Shown here one piece after another: positions 1-8,233 of a stretch of 64,000 bases of DNA (positions are counted from its first letter, which is position 1; each line of letters opens with the position of its first letter). Made by a program: the position numbers and the translations under genes. Under the pieces are notes generated by a model. It saw nothing but the letters and a program-made list of their open reading frames with translations, was not told the DNA's origin and did not search any database. The DNA is taken from assembly GCF_900112245.1 (NCBI RefSeq), contig NZ_FOYX01000001.1, positions 295,846 through 359,845 of the forward strand. The letters are read 5' to 3'. Source of the DNA: Maribacter stanieri (GTDB lineage Bacteria; Bacteroidota; Bacteroidia; Flavobacteriales; Flavobacteriaceae).

Positions 1-1
1 C

Positions 2-580
2 CCTGGTTGTTTTGCAACAGCCATTCAATTGGCATTGCTTCCATTGGCAAAAGCAAAGCTCTTAGAAAATGAAGTGCATATAAATGCCGTAACAGGTAGT
101 ACAGGTGCAGGCGTTAGTCCGTCAGCCACTTCTCATTTTTCATGGCGAAACAATAACGTAAGCTGGTACAAACCTTTTACGCATCAGCATTTGGGAGAAA
201 TCAATGAGAGTTTACATTCGCTTCAAGAAAATACTGGGAACTTATTTTTTATGCCCAATAGAGGAAATTTCACTCGTGGAATTTTAGCGACTTCGTATAC
301 CAAATTCGATGGGGATTTATCGGAAGCTAAAGTATTGTATCAAGATTTTTATAAGGATGCGGTCTTTACCCAAATTTCTGATGAGCCTATCAACTTAAAA
401 CAAGTGGTGAATACGAATCAGTGCCATATTCATTTGCATAAACACGATGATTTATTACTGGTGACCTCAGCAATTGATAATCTATTAAAAGGTGCATCTG
501 GGCAAGCCGTTCAAAATATGAATTTGATTTTAGGACTAGAAGAAAATTTAGGACTGAATTTAAAGGCAGGGGTATTTTAA
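2..580 (+). CDS. argC: N-acyl-gamma-glutamyl-phosphate reductase, 3' part (partial)
   Basis: The gene is cut by the left edge of the window and is open from base 2, upstream of the first in-frame ATG at 29. The visible codons begin P-G-C-F-A-T-A, the active-site segment of ArgC, whose Cys (bases 8-10) forms the thioester during catalysis. Family knowledge: ArgC reduces the acyl-glutamyl phosphate made by ArgB to the semialdehyde, with NADPH, in the cytoplasm. The rest carries the ArgC C-terminal domain (GSTGAGVSPS, then a HQHLGEI segment) and ends with the usual LGL-rich tail. It is the first visible gene of a long same-strand arginine/proline operon, and proC follows after 48 bp. Whether the substrate is N-acetyl or N-succinyl depends on the transcarbamylase discussed below. 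Confidence 0.93.
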   Translation, partial: PGCFATAIQLALLPLAKAKLLENEVHINAVTGSTGAGVSPSATSHFSWRNNNVSWYKPFTHQHLGEINESLHSLQENTGNLFFMPNRGNFTRGILATSYTKFDGDLSEAKVLYQDFYKDAVFTQISDEPINLKQVVNTNQCHIHLHKHDDLLLVTSAIDNLLKGASGQAVQNMNLILGLEENLGLNLKAGVF

Positions 581-628
581 CTTCCGCTACACTCAGTACT
601 TTACTCATTACTAAATACTAATTACAAC

Positions 629-1423
629 ATGAAAATAGCTATTATAGGTACCGGTAATTTAGGACTTTCCATTGCAAACGGAATTCTAAAAAGTAATGGT
701 GCCACTAGTATGTACCTTACTAAAAGGGATACTACATCTATTGCTGATTTTGAAAAATTTGATAAGGTTACGGTTACCAACGACAATCGTTTGGCTGTAC
801 AAAATTCAGACATCTTAATATTTGCCGTGCAACCTGTTCACTTTGCCGAAATTTTAGAAAGCATAAAAGACCTGTTAACTGAAAACCATGTAATTATTTC
901 TACCATTACCGGTTTCGGAATCGAAAAAATAGAGGCAGTTATCGGTAAAGATAATTATATTGTTAGAAGTATGCCTAATACCGCTATTTCTGTAGGCAAA
1001 TCAATGACCTGTATTTGTAGTAATGAAAAAGGTAAAAAACGTATTGACTTAACAAAGGCTATTTTTAATAGAATGGGTCATTCTATGGAAATACCTGAAA
1101 ACCAAATGCAGGCCGCAACGGTTATTTGTGCAAGTGGTATTGCTTTCTGGATGCGTTTAATACGTGCAACTACCCAAGGTGCCATACAATTAGGGTTTGA
1201 TGCAAAAGAAGCACAAGAACTTGCCATGCACACCTGTAATGGCGCCGCAAGTTTACTTATAGACTCTGGCAATCACCCAGAAGAAGAAATAGACCGTGTT
1301 ACTACGCCAATGGGCTGTACAATAACCGGATTAAACGAAATGGAACACCAAGGTTTAAGTGCGTCTTTAATACGTGGCATTATTGCTTCTTATGATAAGA
1401 TTACCGAATTTAAAACCAAGTAA
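629..1423 (+). CDS. proC: Pyrroline-5-carboxylate reductase
   Basis: Last step of proline synthesis: reduces pyrroline-5-carboxylate to proline with NAD(P)H. The 264-residue product matches the family's usual length. The N-terminus shows the Rossmann motif G-T-G-N-L-G (residues 7-12). The middle has the R-S-M-P-N-T segment typical of ProC. The C-terminal signature reads V-T-T-P-M-G-C-T-I-T-G-L, so Met stands where many ProC proteins have Gly in SPGGT; I believe such variation is common in Bacteroidota. ATG at 629 is the natural start. The gene lies 48 bp after argC and 47 bp before argD. With proA and proB in the same operon, the whole proline route is encoded here except for any spontaneous step. 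Confidence 0.92.
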   Translation: MKIAIIGTGNLGLSIANGILKSNGATSMYLTKRDTTSIADFEKFDKVTVTNDNRLAVQNSDILIFAVQPVHFAEILESIKDLLTENHVIISTITGFGIEKIEAVIGKDNYIVRSMPNTAISVGKSMTCICSNEKGKKRIDLTKAIFNRMGHSMEIPENQMQAATVICASGIAFWMRLIRATTQGAIQLGFDAKEAQELAMHTCNGAASLLIDSGNHPEEEIDRVTTPMGCTITGLNEMEHQGLSASLIRGIIASYDKITEFKTK

Positions 1424-1470
1424 AACAGCAATAAAATGAGTTCTTTTTTGAACTTGAATCTTTTTGAATT

Positions 1471-2595
1471 ATGAAATTATTCGACGTTTACCCATTATAT
1501 AATGTTACCCCTATTTCCGCTAAAGGAATTGTAGTGACCGACGATAAAGGTCAAGACTACTTAGATTTCTACGGCGGGCATGCCGTAATATCCATTGGTC
1601 ATACGCACCCACATTATGTGCAACGTTTAAAAGACCAGTTAGATAAAATAGGGTTTTATAGTAATGCTGTTCAAAATCCGCTACAAGAGGAACTAGCAGA
1701 AAAACTTGGTGTAATTTCTAAGTGTGAAGATTATAACCTTTTTATGTGTAACTCTGGCGCCGAGGCAAATGAAAACGCACTTAAAATGGCATCTTTTGCA
1801 ACAGGGAAATCTAAAATTATAGCTTTTAACAACGGATTTCACGGGCGTACTTCTGCTGCCGTGGCGGTTACGGATAATCCTTCTATAAATGCTGAAATTA
1901 ACCAACAGCATGAAGTAGTTTTTCTTGACCTGAATGACATAAAAGGTTTTGAACGAGAAATTTCCAAGAATGTCTGCGCCGTAATTATAGAATCTATACA
2001 AGGAGTAGGTGGACTAGATGAACCTACCACAGAATTTTTACAGAAAGTAGCAGCACTATGTAAAGAAAATGATGCTTTATTAATTGCTGATGAAGTACAA
2101 TCGGGATTTGGTAGAAGTGGTAAGTTTTTTGGATTTCAGCATCATAATATACAACCTGATATCATTAGTATCGCTAAAGGTATGGGTAACGGCTTCCCTG
2201 TTGGCGGCGTTCTTATTCATGAGAATATTAAGGCAAAATACGGAATGCTAGGTACCACTTTTGGTGGTAATCATTTGGCTTGTGTAGCTACATTAGCTGT
2301 TTTAGATGTCATTGAAGGAGAAAACTTAATTGCAAATGCTGAAGAACTCGGGATTTATTTCAATGAAAAGGCAAAAGAAATTCCGCAAGTAAAACGAGTA
2401 AAAGGAAAAGGTTTAATGCTAGGATTAGAATTTGATTTTCAAGTAGCTGATCTACGTAAAAAATTGATTCACGAGCATCACCTTTTCACCGGTGGTGCAA
2501 AAGATAAAACGGTACTTAGAGTATTACCGGCATTGAATATTACCAAACAAGATTTAGACGTGTTTTTCACCGCTCTTAAGACTGCTTTATCATGA
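1471..2595 (+). CDS. argD: Acylornithine aminotransferase (class III PLP)
   Basis: PLP-dependent transaminase converting N-acyl-glutamate-5-semialdehyde and glutamate to N-acyl-ornithine and 2-oxoglutarate. Visible class III features are C-N-S-G-A-E-A-N-E (cofactor phosphate binding), G-F-H-G-R-T, the metal-free aspartate segment L-L-I-A-D-E-V-Q-S-G-F-G-R, and the Schiff-base lysine K236 in I-A-K-G-M-G-N-G-F-P. At 374 residues it is slightly shorter than typical ArgD (about 390-400). The stop codon overlaps the proA start (ATGA at 2592-2595), so the two are probably translationally coupled, which ties arginine and proline synthesis together. It may act on N-succinyl or N-acetyl ornithine; the sequence alone does not decide. 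Confidence 0.93.
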   Translation: MKLFDVYPLYNVTPISAKGIVVTDDKGQDYLDFYGGHAVISIGHTHPHYVQRLKDQLDKIGFYSNAVQNPLQEELAEKLGVISKCEDYNLFMCNSGAEANENALKMASFATGKSKIIAFNNGFHGRTSAAVAVTDNPSINAEINQQHEVVFLDLNDIKGFEREISKNVCAVIIESIQGVGGLDEPTTEFLQKVAALCKENDALLIADEVQSGFGRSGKFFGFQHHNIQPDIISIAKGMGNGFPVGGVLIHENIKAKYGMLGTTFGGNHLACVATLAVLDVIEGENLIANAEELGIYFNEKAKEIPQVKRVKGKGLMLGLEFDFQVADLRKKLIHEHHLFTGGAKDKTVLRVLPALNITKQDLDVFFTALKTALS

Positions 2596-3788
2596 TAAAA
2601 ACGCTCAGCTTAGCAAAAAGGAATGCCGTTCTAAAACGCATGGCAGAATTGGTTCAACAAGAAGAATCTATTTTAATATCTGCAAATGAGAAAGATTTAA
2701 ATTCTTTCGAATCTGCTGACATTGCAATGATCGACCGTTTAAAGGTGGATAAAGATAAGGTTAGAGAAATGGTTTCTTCCTTAAAAAAATTAGCTGCACT
2801 AGCTGATCCTTTACATGTAGAACGTTTTCAATTTACGCATGACAATGGTTTAGAAATTAGTAATAAAACAGCCCCGTTCGGCACTATCATGATCATTTAT
2901 GAATCTAGACCAGATGTCACTATTGAAGCTGCCGGTATTGCTTTTAAATCTGGAAACAAGATTTTATTAAAAGGTGGGAAAGAATCGTTGAACTCGAACT
3001 TGGTTTTAGTCAATTTGTGGCATAAAGCTTTAGAATCTTGTGACTGTTCTGAGGATTGGATTACGTACTTGAATTATTCAAGAACAGAAACGCAGCAGTT
3101 TCTAGAAAAACCAGCTCAAAAACTAGATTTAATTGTACCGCGTGGTGGTGAAAGATTGATTGCTTTTGTAAAGCAACATGCGCAATGCCCTGTAATTGTT
3201 AGCGGCCGTGGAAACAACTTTGTATATGTTTCTCATGAAGCAGATTTGCAAATGGCTTTAGATGTAATCATCAATGCCAAGACCACAAAAATATCGGCAT
3301 GTAACGCGGTTGACAAAGTAATTATCTCTAGAGATTTACCCCGTAAAATGGAGTTTTTAAATCACTTGGTTAAAACGCTTAAAAAATATGATGTGTCCAT
3401 TTTGACCGATGCTAAACTAGCTGGGTTAGATGGTACTTCTCAAATGGAAAATGAGTCCGTGTGGTATGAAGAATTTCTAGATTATAAAATTGTTATTGGA
3501 CAAGTGCCCGATGTCGATGAGGCCATACAACTTATCAACACCTACGGTGGCGGGCATTCAGCTGCCATTATCACAAAAGACGAAGAAGAGGCAGATACTT
3601 TTATGCAATCTGTAGATACTGCGGCTGTATATCATAATGCATCTACCCGTTTTACTGATGGCGGACAATTTGGATTAGGTGGCGAACTGGCAATCAGCAC
3701 CGATAAATTACACCAACGCGGACCAATTGGCTTACAGCACTTAGTTACCAATAAATGGTACGTCAAAGGAAATGGTCAAGTTAGATAG
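2592..3788 (+). CDS. proA: Glutamate-5-semialdehyde dehydrogenase (gamma-glutamyl phosphate reductase)
   Basis: Second step of proline synthesis: NADPH reduction of gamma-glutamyl phosphate to glutamate-5-semialdehyde. The 398 residues show the ALDH-superfamily fold of ProA: the A-P-F-G-T-I-M-I-I-Y-E-S-R-P-D-V-T segment, the L-K-G-G-K-E cofactor segment, the L-I-V-P-R-G-G motif, and the catalytic cysteine C237 in K-I-S-A-C-N-A-V. The ATG overlaps the argD stop by 4 bp. proB follows after 46 bp, so the order is proA before proB, the reverse of the common proBA arrangement. Confidence 0.94.
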   Translation: MIKTLSLAKRNAVLKRMAELVQQEESILISANEKDLNSFESADIAMIDRLKVDKDKVREMVSSLKKLAALADPLHVERFQFTHDNGLEISNKTAPFGTIMIIYESRPDVTIEAAGIAFKSGNKILLKGGKESLNSNLVLVNLWHKALESCDCSEDWITYLNYSRTETQQFLEKPAQKLDLIVPRGGERLIAFVKQHAQCPVIVSGRGNNFVYVSHEADLQMALDVIINAKTTKISACNAVDKVIISRDLPRKMEFLNHLVKTLKKYDVSILTDAKLAGLDGTSQMENESVWYEEFLDYKIVIGQVPDVDEAIQLINTYGGGHSAAIITKDEEEADTFMQSVDTAAVYHNASTRFTDGGQFGLGGELAISTDKLHQRGPIGLQHLVTNKWYVKGNGQVR

Positions 3789-3834
3789 TTAGGAGTTAGG
3801 TAGAAATAATTACCCTGACGAAAACGAAACAAGC

Positions 3835-4602
3835 ATGTTGAAAAAGAGAATTTTATTGAAATTGGGTTCCAATACCTTAACGAAAGACACTGATCATATC
3901 TCCCGTGGTAAAATCGAAGATATTGGTAGGCAAATAGCAGCCTTAAAAGATCAATATGAATTCATTATTGTGAGTTCTGGGGCTATTGCCGCAGCAAAAC
4001 AATTTGTGAAACTGGAGCATAATGGTGAAGAAATCAATGTAAAACAGGCATTGGCTTCTATTGGACAGCCACACCTTATGCGTATTTTTCAAGAGAATTT
4101 TAGGGAGCTTGGGCTTTTTACATCTCAATGTTTGTTGTCATATTCAGATTTTGAAAAAGAGCAAACTAGAGTGAATATTAAAAATACAATCAACGTTCTT
4201 GTCGCTAATAATTTCATCCCTATCATTAATGAAAATGACACGGTAGCAACAGATGAAATTAAGTTTGGAGACAACGATAAATTAGCAGGACTAACAGCCT
4301 CTCTTTTATCCGCAGACATTCTAATTATCGCCACCAATACTGACGGTATATATACGAAATCATCACTATCTACTTCCAAACCAAAAACAATTGAATCCGT
4401 ATCAGATTTAAGCATTTTATTAAAAGAAATAGGGGAATCTAAATCTACCCATGGCACTGGCGGAATGCAATCTAAAATAGATGCAGCAACCATCGCTCAA
4501 AAAGCAGGTATTGAAACTTGGATTACAAATGGTTTAAAAGATCACTTCATTACCGACGCCATTGATAACAAAAGCATATTTACAAAAATTAAAGCATCAT
4601 GA
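3835..4602 (+). CDS. proB: Glutamate 5-kinase, short form without PUA domain
   Basis: First step of proline synthesis: ATP-dependent phosphorylation of glutamate. The 255 residues cover only the amino-acid-kinase domain: L-L-K-L-G-S-N-T-L at the N-terminus, V-S-S-G-A-I in the middle, N-E-N-D-T-V and the F-G-D-N-D-K-L segment, and the G-T-G-G-M-Q-S-K-I-D-A-A motif near the C-terminus. Enterobacterial ProB (about 367 residues) has an additional C-terminal PUA domain, which is absent here, so feedback control by proline may differ. The stop codon overlaps the next start (ATGA, 4599-4602), suggesting coupled translation with the transcarbamylase. Confidence 0.92.
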   Translation: MLKKRILLKLGSNTLTKDTDHISRGKIEDIGRQIAALKDQYEFIIVSSGAIAAAKQFVKLEHNGEEINVKQALASIGQPHLMRIFQENFRELGLFTSQCLLSYSDFEKEQTRVNIKNTINVLVANNFIPIINENDTVATDEIKFGDNDKLAGLTASLLSADILIIATNTDGIYTKSSLSTSKPKTIESVSDLSILLKEIGESKSTHGTGGMQSKIDAATIAQKAGIETWITNGLKDHFITDAIDNKSIFTKIKAS

Positions 4603-5537
4603 ATTACCTTTCTATAAATGATATTGACTCTTTATCTACTTGGGTAAAAGAAGCTATATCGCTTAAAAAACAACCAAAGAAACATAAAGCTTTGGGAAGT
4701 GATAAAACTATCGGACTCCTATTTTTCAATAACTCGCTACGTACTCGTTTAAGCACTCAAAAAGCGGCTATGAATCTGGGTATGGAAGTTATTGTTATGA
4801 ACTTTGGCAGTGAAGGTTGGGCTTTAGAATATGCCGACGGTACTGTTATGGACCAAGGTACATCTGAACATATAAAGGAAGCTGCGCAGGTAATTTCTCA
4901 ATATTGCGACATCATTGCAATACGTGCTTTTGCAGGCTTAAAAGACAAAGAATTAGATGAAACAGAAGAAGTACTGAACGGCTTTAAAACATATGCATCT
5001 GTGCCTATCGTAAATATGGAGAGCTCTGTTGGTCACCCTTTACAGGCACTTACAGATGCCATTACTTTAGAAGAGCACAACTTTAAGAACAACCCAAAAG
5101 TAGTTTTGTCATGGGCACCACACCCACGAGCATTACCACACGCAGTTGCCAATTCATTTATTCAAATGATGCAGAAGCAAAATGCAGAATTTGTTATTAC
5201 ACATCCTGAAGGATATGATCTTGACCCTAACATAACCAAAGATTCTAAAATAGAATATGATCAAGAGAAAGCATTGGAAAATGCTGATTTTGTTTATGTA
5301 AAAAACTGGAGCAGTTATACTGATTATGGCCAGATAAAATCTCAAGATAAGAATTGGGAAATGACCTTAAAAAAACTGGGCAAGGCAAAATTTATGCACT
5401 GTTTACCAGTACGTAGAAATGTTGTAGTTGCAGATGAAGTTTTAGATAGTGAGCAATCTTTGGTCATAGAGCAGGCCAATAACAGAACGTATGCCGCACA
5501 ATTAGTTTTAAAGAAAATACTAGAAGATTTAAAATAA
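4599..5537 (+). CDS. argF': N-acyl-L-ornithine carbamoyltransferase (acetyl- or succinyl-ornithine type)
   Basis: Carbamoylates N-acyl-ornithine to N-acyl-citrulline. This is the Bacteroidota/Xanthomonas type of transcarbamylase rather than ordinary ArgF. Visible features are the carbamoyl-phosphate loop S-L-R-T-R-L-S-T (residues 46-53), H-P-L-Q-A-L, the W-A-P-H-P-R segment and H-C-L-P-V-R-R-N. From memory of the family, a Pro (succinyl type, Bacteroides fragilis) or a Glu (acetyl type, Xanthomonas) sits just before E-H in the 80s loop and sets the acyl preference. Here that position reads T-S-E-H, so it is Ser89. Substrate therefore remains open. It is coupled to proB by a 4-bp overlap and sits 5 bp before the SDR gene. 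Confidence 0.88.
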   Translation: MNYLSINDIDSLSTWVKEAISLKKQPKKHKALGSDKTIGLLFFNNSLRTRLSTQKAAMNLGMEVIVMNFGSEGWALEYADGTVMDQGTSEHIKEAAQVISQYCDIIAIRAFAGLKDKELDETEEVLNGFKTYASVPIVNMESSVGHPLQALTDAITLEEHNFKNNPKVVLSWAPHPRALPHAVANSFIQMMQKQNAEFVITHPEGYDLDPNITKDSKIEYDQEKALENADFVYVKNWSSYTDYGQIKSQDKNWEMTLKKLGKAKFMHCLPVRRNVVVADEVLDSEQSLVIEQANNRTYAAQLVLKKILEDLK

Positions 5538-5542
5538 AAACA

Positions 5543-6295
5543 GTGTACAAACTCGAGAACAAAGTAGCAATTATTACAGGAGCAACCAGTGGAATGGGTA
5601 AAGCCATAGCCAATTCATTTGTCGCAAATGGTGCCCAAGTAATTTTATCTGGTCGCGATGAAACTCGAGGTAATTCCTTATCTGCTGAACTAGGTGAAAA
5701 TACTGTTTTTGTAGCTGGCGATATCAGAATTCCTGAATACAACGAGCAATTGGTCAAAGCAGCTATTCATCATTTTGGCAAACTGGATATAGTTTCCATG
5801 AATGCAGGAATACTTGGTATAGGCAGTGTAACCGATTTACCAGATGAGTTATGGAAGAACACCATGGATACCAACTTGTCTTCCATCTTCTATCTATCAA
5901 AATATGCAATACCTGAACTCCGAAAAAACGAGGGTTCTTCTATTTTAATAAATGCCTCTATAGCCGCTTATAAAAGTTTTCCAAACCACCCTGCGTATTG
6001 TGCTTCCAAAGCCGGAGCACTAGCACTAATGCGCCAAATGGCCGTCGAGTATGGTCCTGAAATCAGGGTAAATGCAATATGCCCCGGACCAGTAGATACT
6101 CCGCTACTTTGGAATTCGGCAAAGGCTTTTGACAACCCCAAAAAAGCTGTAGAGAATGCAGCGAACAAAACATTATTAAAACGACTGGGCAAACCAAATG
6201 AAATCGCTAATCTTGCTTTATTTCTAGTATCAGATGATGCTTCTTGGATTACAGGCACGGCAATGACTATAGATGGCGGAATTTTAAATGCTTAA
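5543..6295 (+). CDS. SDR-family oxidoreductase of unknown substrate
   Basis: Classical short-chain dehydrogenase of 250 residues. Visible motifs are the cofactor loop T-G-A-T-S-G-M-G-K-A (from residue 12), N-A-G at about 90, the catalytic serine in N-A-S-I-A-A, Y-C-A-S-K as the YxxxK pair, and the C-terminal D-G-G-I-L. The start is GTG at 5543, 5 bp after the argF' stop; the family's usual N-terminus (KLENKVAIITGA) begins right there, which supports GTG over the later ATGs. It sits inside the arginine operon and overlaps argB, so it is expressed with arginine genes, but no SDR step is known in this pathway. Substrate unknown. Confidence 0.85.
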   Translation: MYKLENKVAIITGATSGMGKAIANSFVANGAQVILSGRDETRGNSLSAELGENTVFVAGDIRIPEYNEQLVKAAIHHFGKLDIVSMNAGILGIGSVTDLPDELWKNTMDTNLSSIFYLSKYAIPELRKNEGSSILINASIAAYKSFPNHPAYCASKAGALALMRQMAVEYGPEIRVNAICPGPVDTPLLWNSAKAFDNPKKAVENAANKTLLKRLGKPNEIANLALFLVSDDASWITGTAMTIDGGILNA

Positions 6296-7076
6296 CATGA
6301 AAGAAAAACTATCCGTAGTAAAAATTGGAGGAAACGTCATAGAAGATGAAAAAGCATTAGATAATTTTCTCTCTGCATTTTCTCGACTAGAGGGACTTAA
6401 AATATTAGTACATGGCGGTGGAAAATTAGCTACTCAATTAGCTACCAAATTGGGAATTGAATCTAAAATGATTGATGGCAGACGTATTACCGATGCCGAA
6501 ACGGTAGATATTATTACCATGGTTTATGGGGGATTAGCCAATAAGAAAATTGTAGCTCAACTACAATCTAAAAATATCAATGCCATTGGCTTAAGTGGTG
6601 CGGACGGTAACAGCATACAAGCTCATAAACGTCCTGTAAAACAAATTGACTACGGCTTTGTTGGAGATATTGACGGTGTTAGTTCTGAATTATTAAAAAA
6701 CCTGCTATCTATAAACCTTACTCCTATTTTCTGTGCGCTTTCTCATGACGGTGCCGGACAATTACTAAACACCAATGCCGACACTATTGCCTCTGAAATT
6801 GCAATTGGAATGGCTTCTGTTTTTGAGACCACCCTCTATTATTGCTTTGAGAAAAAAGGTGTTTTACTAGATATTACAGATGAAAATAGCGTGGTTAAAA
6901 ACATTGATACAAGCAAATACAAGGAATTATTGTCTAAAGGTGTTATAGCCGATGGTATGCTACCTAAACTTCATAATTGCTTTCATGCATTAGATAACAA
7001 TGTTGAAAAAGTTTGCTTAGGTGATGTTAGTATGCTAGATAAAAATACAAAACTGTTCACTACCTTAAAATTATAA
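6288..7076 (+). CDS. argB: N-acyl-glutamate kinase
   Basis: Phosphorylates N-acyl-glutamate, the step before ArgC. The amino-acid-kinase fold shows V-V-K-I-G-G-N-V-I at the N-terminus, V-H-G-G-G-K-L-A-T-Q-L for substrate and ATP binding, G-L-S-G-A-D-G and N-T-N-A-D-T-I-A in the ATP half. The length (about 260 residues) fits the compact ArgB class. The ATG at 6288 overlaps the SDR stop; an ATG at 6297, just after that stop, gives a start closer to the family's usual N-terminus and may be the true one. argE follows after a single base. Confidence 0.92.
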   Translation: MLNMKEKLSVVKIGGNVIEDEKALDNFLSAFSRLEGLKILVHGGGKLATQLATKLGIESKMIDGRRITDAETVDIITMVYGGLANKKIVAQLQSKNINAIGLSGADGNSIQAHKRPVKQIDYGFVGDIDGVSSELLKNLLSINLTPIFCALSHDGAGQLLNTNADTIASEIAIGMASVFETTLYYCFEKKGVLLDITDENSVVKNIDTSKYKELLSKGVIADGMLPKLHNCFHALDNNVEKVCLGDVSMLDKNTKLFTTLKL

Positions 7077-7077
7077 G

Positions 7078-8142
7078 ATGAACCAAACAGAACTTACAGA
7101 AAGTGCAATAGCATTATTGAAAGAATTGATTTCAATTGAATCTTTTTCCAAAGAGGAAGATAAAACCGCAGATGCTATACAGGCTTGGTTGGGAAAATAC
7201 AATATCCCAACAGATAGGGACCTCAACAATATCATCGCCAAGAATAAATATTGGGACGAATCAAAACCCACATTACTTTTAAACTCTCATCACGATACTG
7301 TAAAACCAAATACTGCATATACCAAAGACCCATTTCTACCACATATTGAAGATGGCAAACTATTTGGGTTAGGTAGTAATGATGCTGGTGGACCTTTAGT
7401 TTCCCTATTGGCGACTTTCGTTACATATTACAACTCTGAAAATCTCAACCATAATATTTTAATGGTAGCTTCTGCAGAAGAAGAAAATGCTGGGGAAAAT
7501 AGCCTACGTGGATTATTGCCAAAATTGCCTCATATTGATGTTGCAATTGTTGGTGAACCTACCTTAATGCAACTTGCCATAGCCGAAAAGGGCCTTGTAG
7601 TTTTTGATGCCGTAATAAAAGGCACACCATCACATGCAGCGCACCCCAACGAGGACAATGCTATTTATAAGTCAATCAAAGTATTAGATTGGTTCAAAAA
7701 TTATAAATTCGAGAAAAGCTCTGAAGCTTTGGGCGATGTAAAAATGACCGTTACCCAAATAAATGCTGGAACGCAGCATAACGTAGTACCTGCACAGGTT
7801 GATTTAGTAGTTGATGTAAGGGTCAACGATGCCTATAGCAATAAAGAAATTGCAGATTTGCTAAAGAAGGATGCTCCATGCGAATTAAAGGAACGATCTT
7901 TGCGTCTAAATTCATCGAAAATAAATAAAGACCATCCGTTAGTGCAGTCTGGCATTGCGTTAGGTAGAACAACTTATGGCTCACCTACTCTTTCTGATCA
8001 GGCAGCGTTAAGTTGTCAATCTTTAAAATTAGGCCCAGGAGATAGCACACGTTCTCATTCTGCCAATGAATTTATCTATGTTGATGAAATTGTAGAAGGT
8101 ATTGATTTGTATATTAAAATATTAAAAGGATTTTTGCACTAA
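7078..8142 (+). CDS. argE: M20 deacylase, N-acyl-ornithine/citrulline type
   Basis: Removes the N-acyl group in the arginine pathway. In organisms with N-acyl-ornithine transcarbamylase the likely substrate is N-acyl-citrulline (family knowledge). The 354-residue M20 peptidase shows the metal site H71-x-D73 in S-H-H-D-T-V, the bridging D102 in G-S-N-D-A-G-G, and the catalytic/metal Glu pair E134-E135 in S-A-E-E-E-N. The dimerisation domain includes G-T-P-S-H-A-A-H-P, and a late S-H-S-A-N-E-F motif supplies the last metal ligand. It starts one base after the argB stop. A 91-bp gap to argH follows and contains a nested inverted repeat. Confidence 0.9.
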   Translation: MNQTELTESAIALLKELISIESFSKEEDKTADAIQAWLGKYNIPTDRDLNNIIAKNKYWDESKPTLLLNSHHDTVKPNTAYTKDPFLPHIEDGKLFGLGSNDAGGPLVSLLATFVTYYNSENLNHNILMVASAEEENAGENSLRGLLPKLPHIDVAIVGEPTLMQLAIAEKGLVVFDAVIKGTPSHAAHPNEDNAIYKSIKVLDWFKNYKFEKSSEALGDVKMTVTQINAGTQHNVVPAQVDLVVDVRVNDAYSNKEIADLLKKDAPCELKERSLRLNSSKINKDHPLVQSGIALGRTTYGSPTLSDQAALSCQSLKLGPGDSTRSHSANEFIYVDEIVEGIDLYIKILKGFLH

Positions 8143-8170
8143 GCTTTCAGCTAGCAATTAATAAATTATA

Positions 8171-8216
8171 AAGAGCTAACAGTATCTTCAATTTAATGAA
8201 ATTGATATTTGCTCTT
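8171..8216 (+). promoter_or_regulatory. Nested inverted repeat in the argE-argH gap
   Basis: Two nested perfect inverted repeats lie in the only sizeable gap of this part of the operon. The outer arms are AAGAGC (8171-8176) and GCTCTT (8211-8216). The inner arms are TCAATTT (8188-8194) and AAATTGA (8199-8205) around a 4-base loop. There is no T-run directly after it, so it is not a classic terminator. It could be an RNA hairpin or a protein site upstream of argH. Function is inferred from position only. Short direct repeats (TTGAAC twice) follow just before the argH ATG. Confidence 0.35.
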
Positions 8217-8233
8217 GAACTTGAACTTGACTT

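Noticed and set aside
1693..2001. Long minus-strand open frames inside argD and other operon genes (also 4125-4493, 5968-6258)
   Set aside because: They lie antisense within clearly coding genes, with unnatural residue composition and no family resemblance.
3789..3834. GTTAGG direct repeat after proA as a repeat family
   Set aside because: Only two short imperfect copies, too little to support a repeat element.
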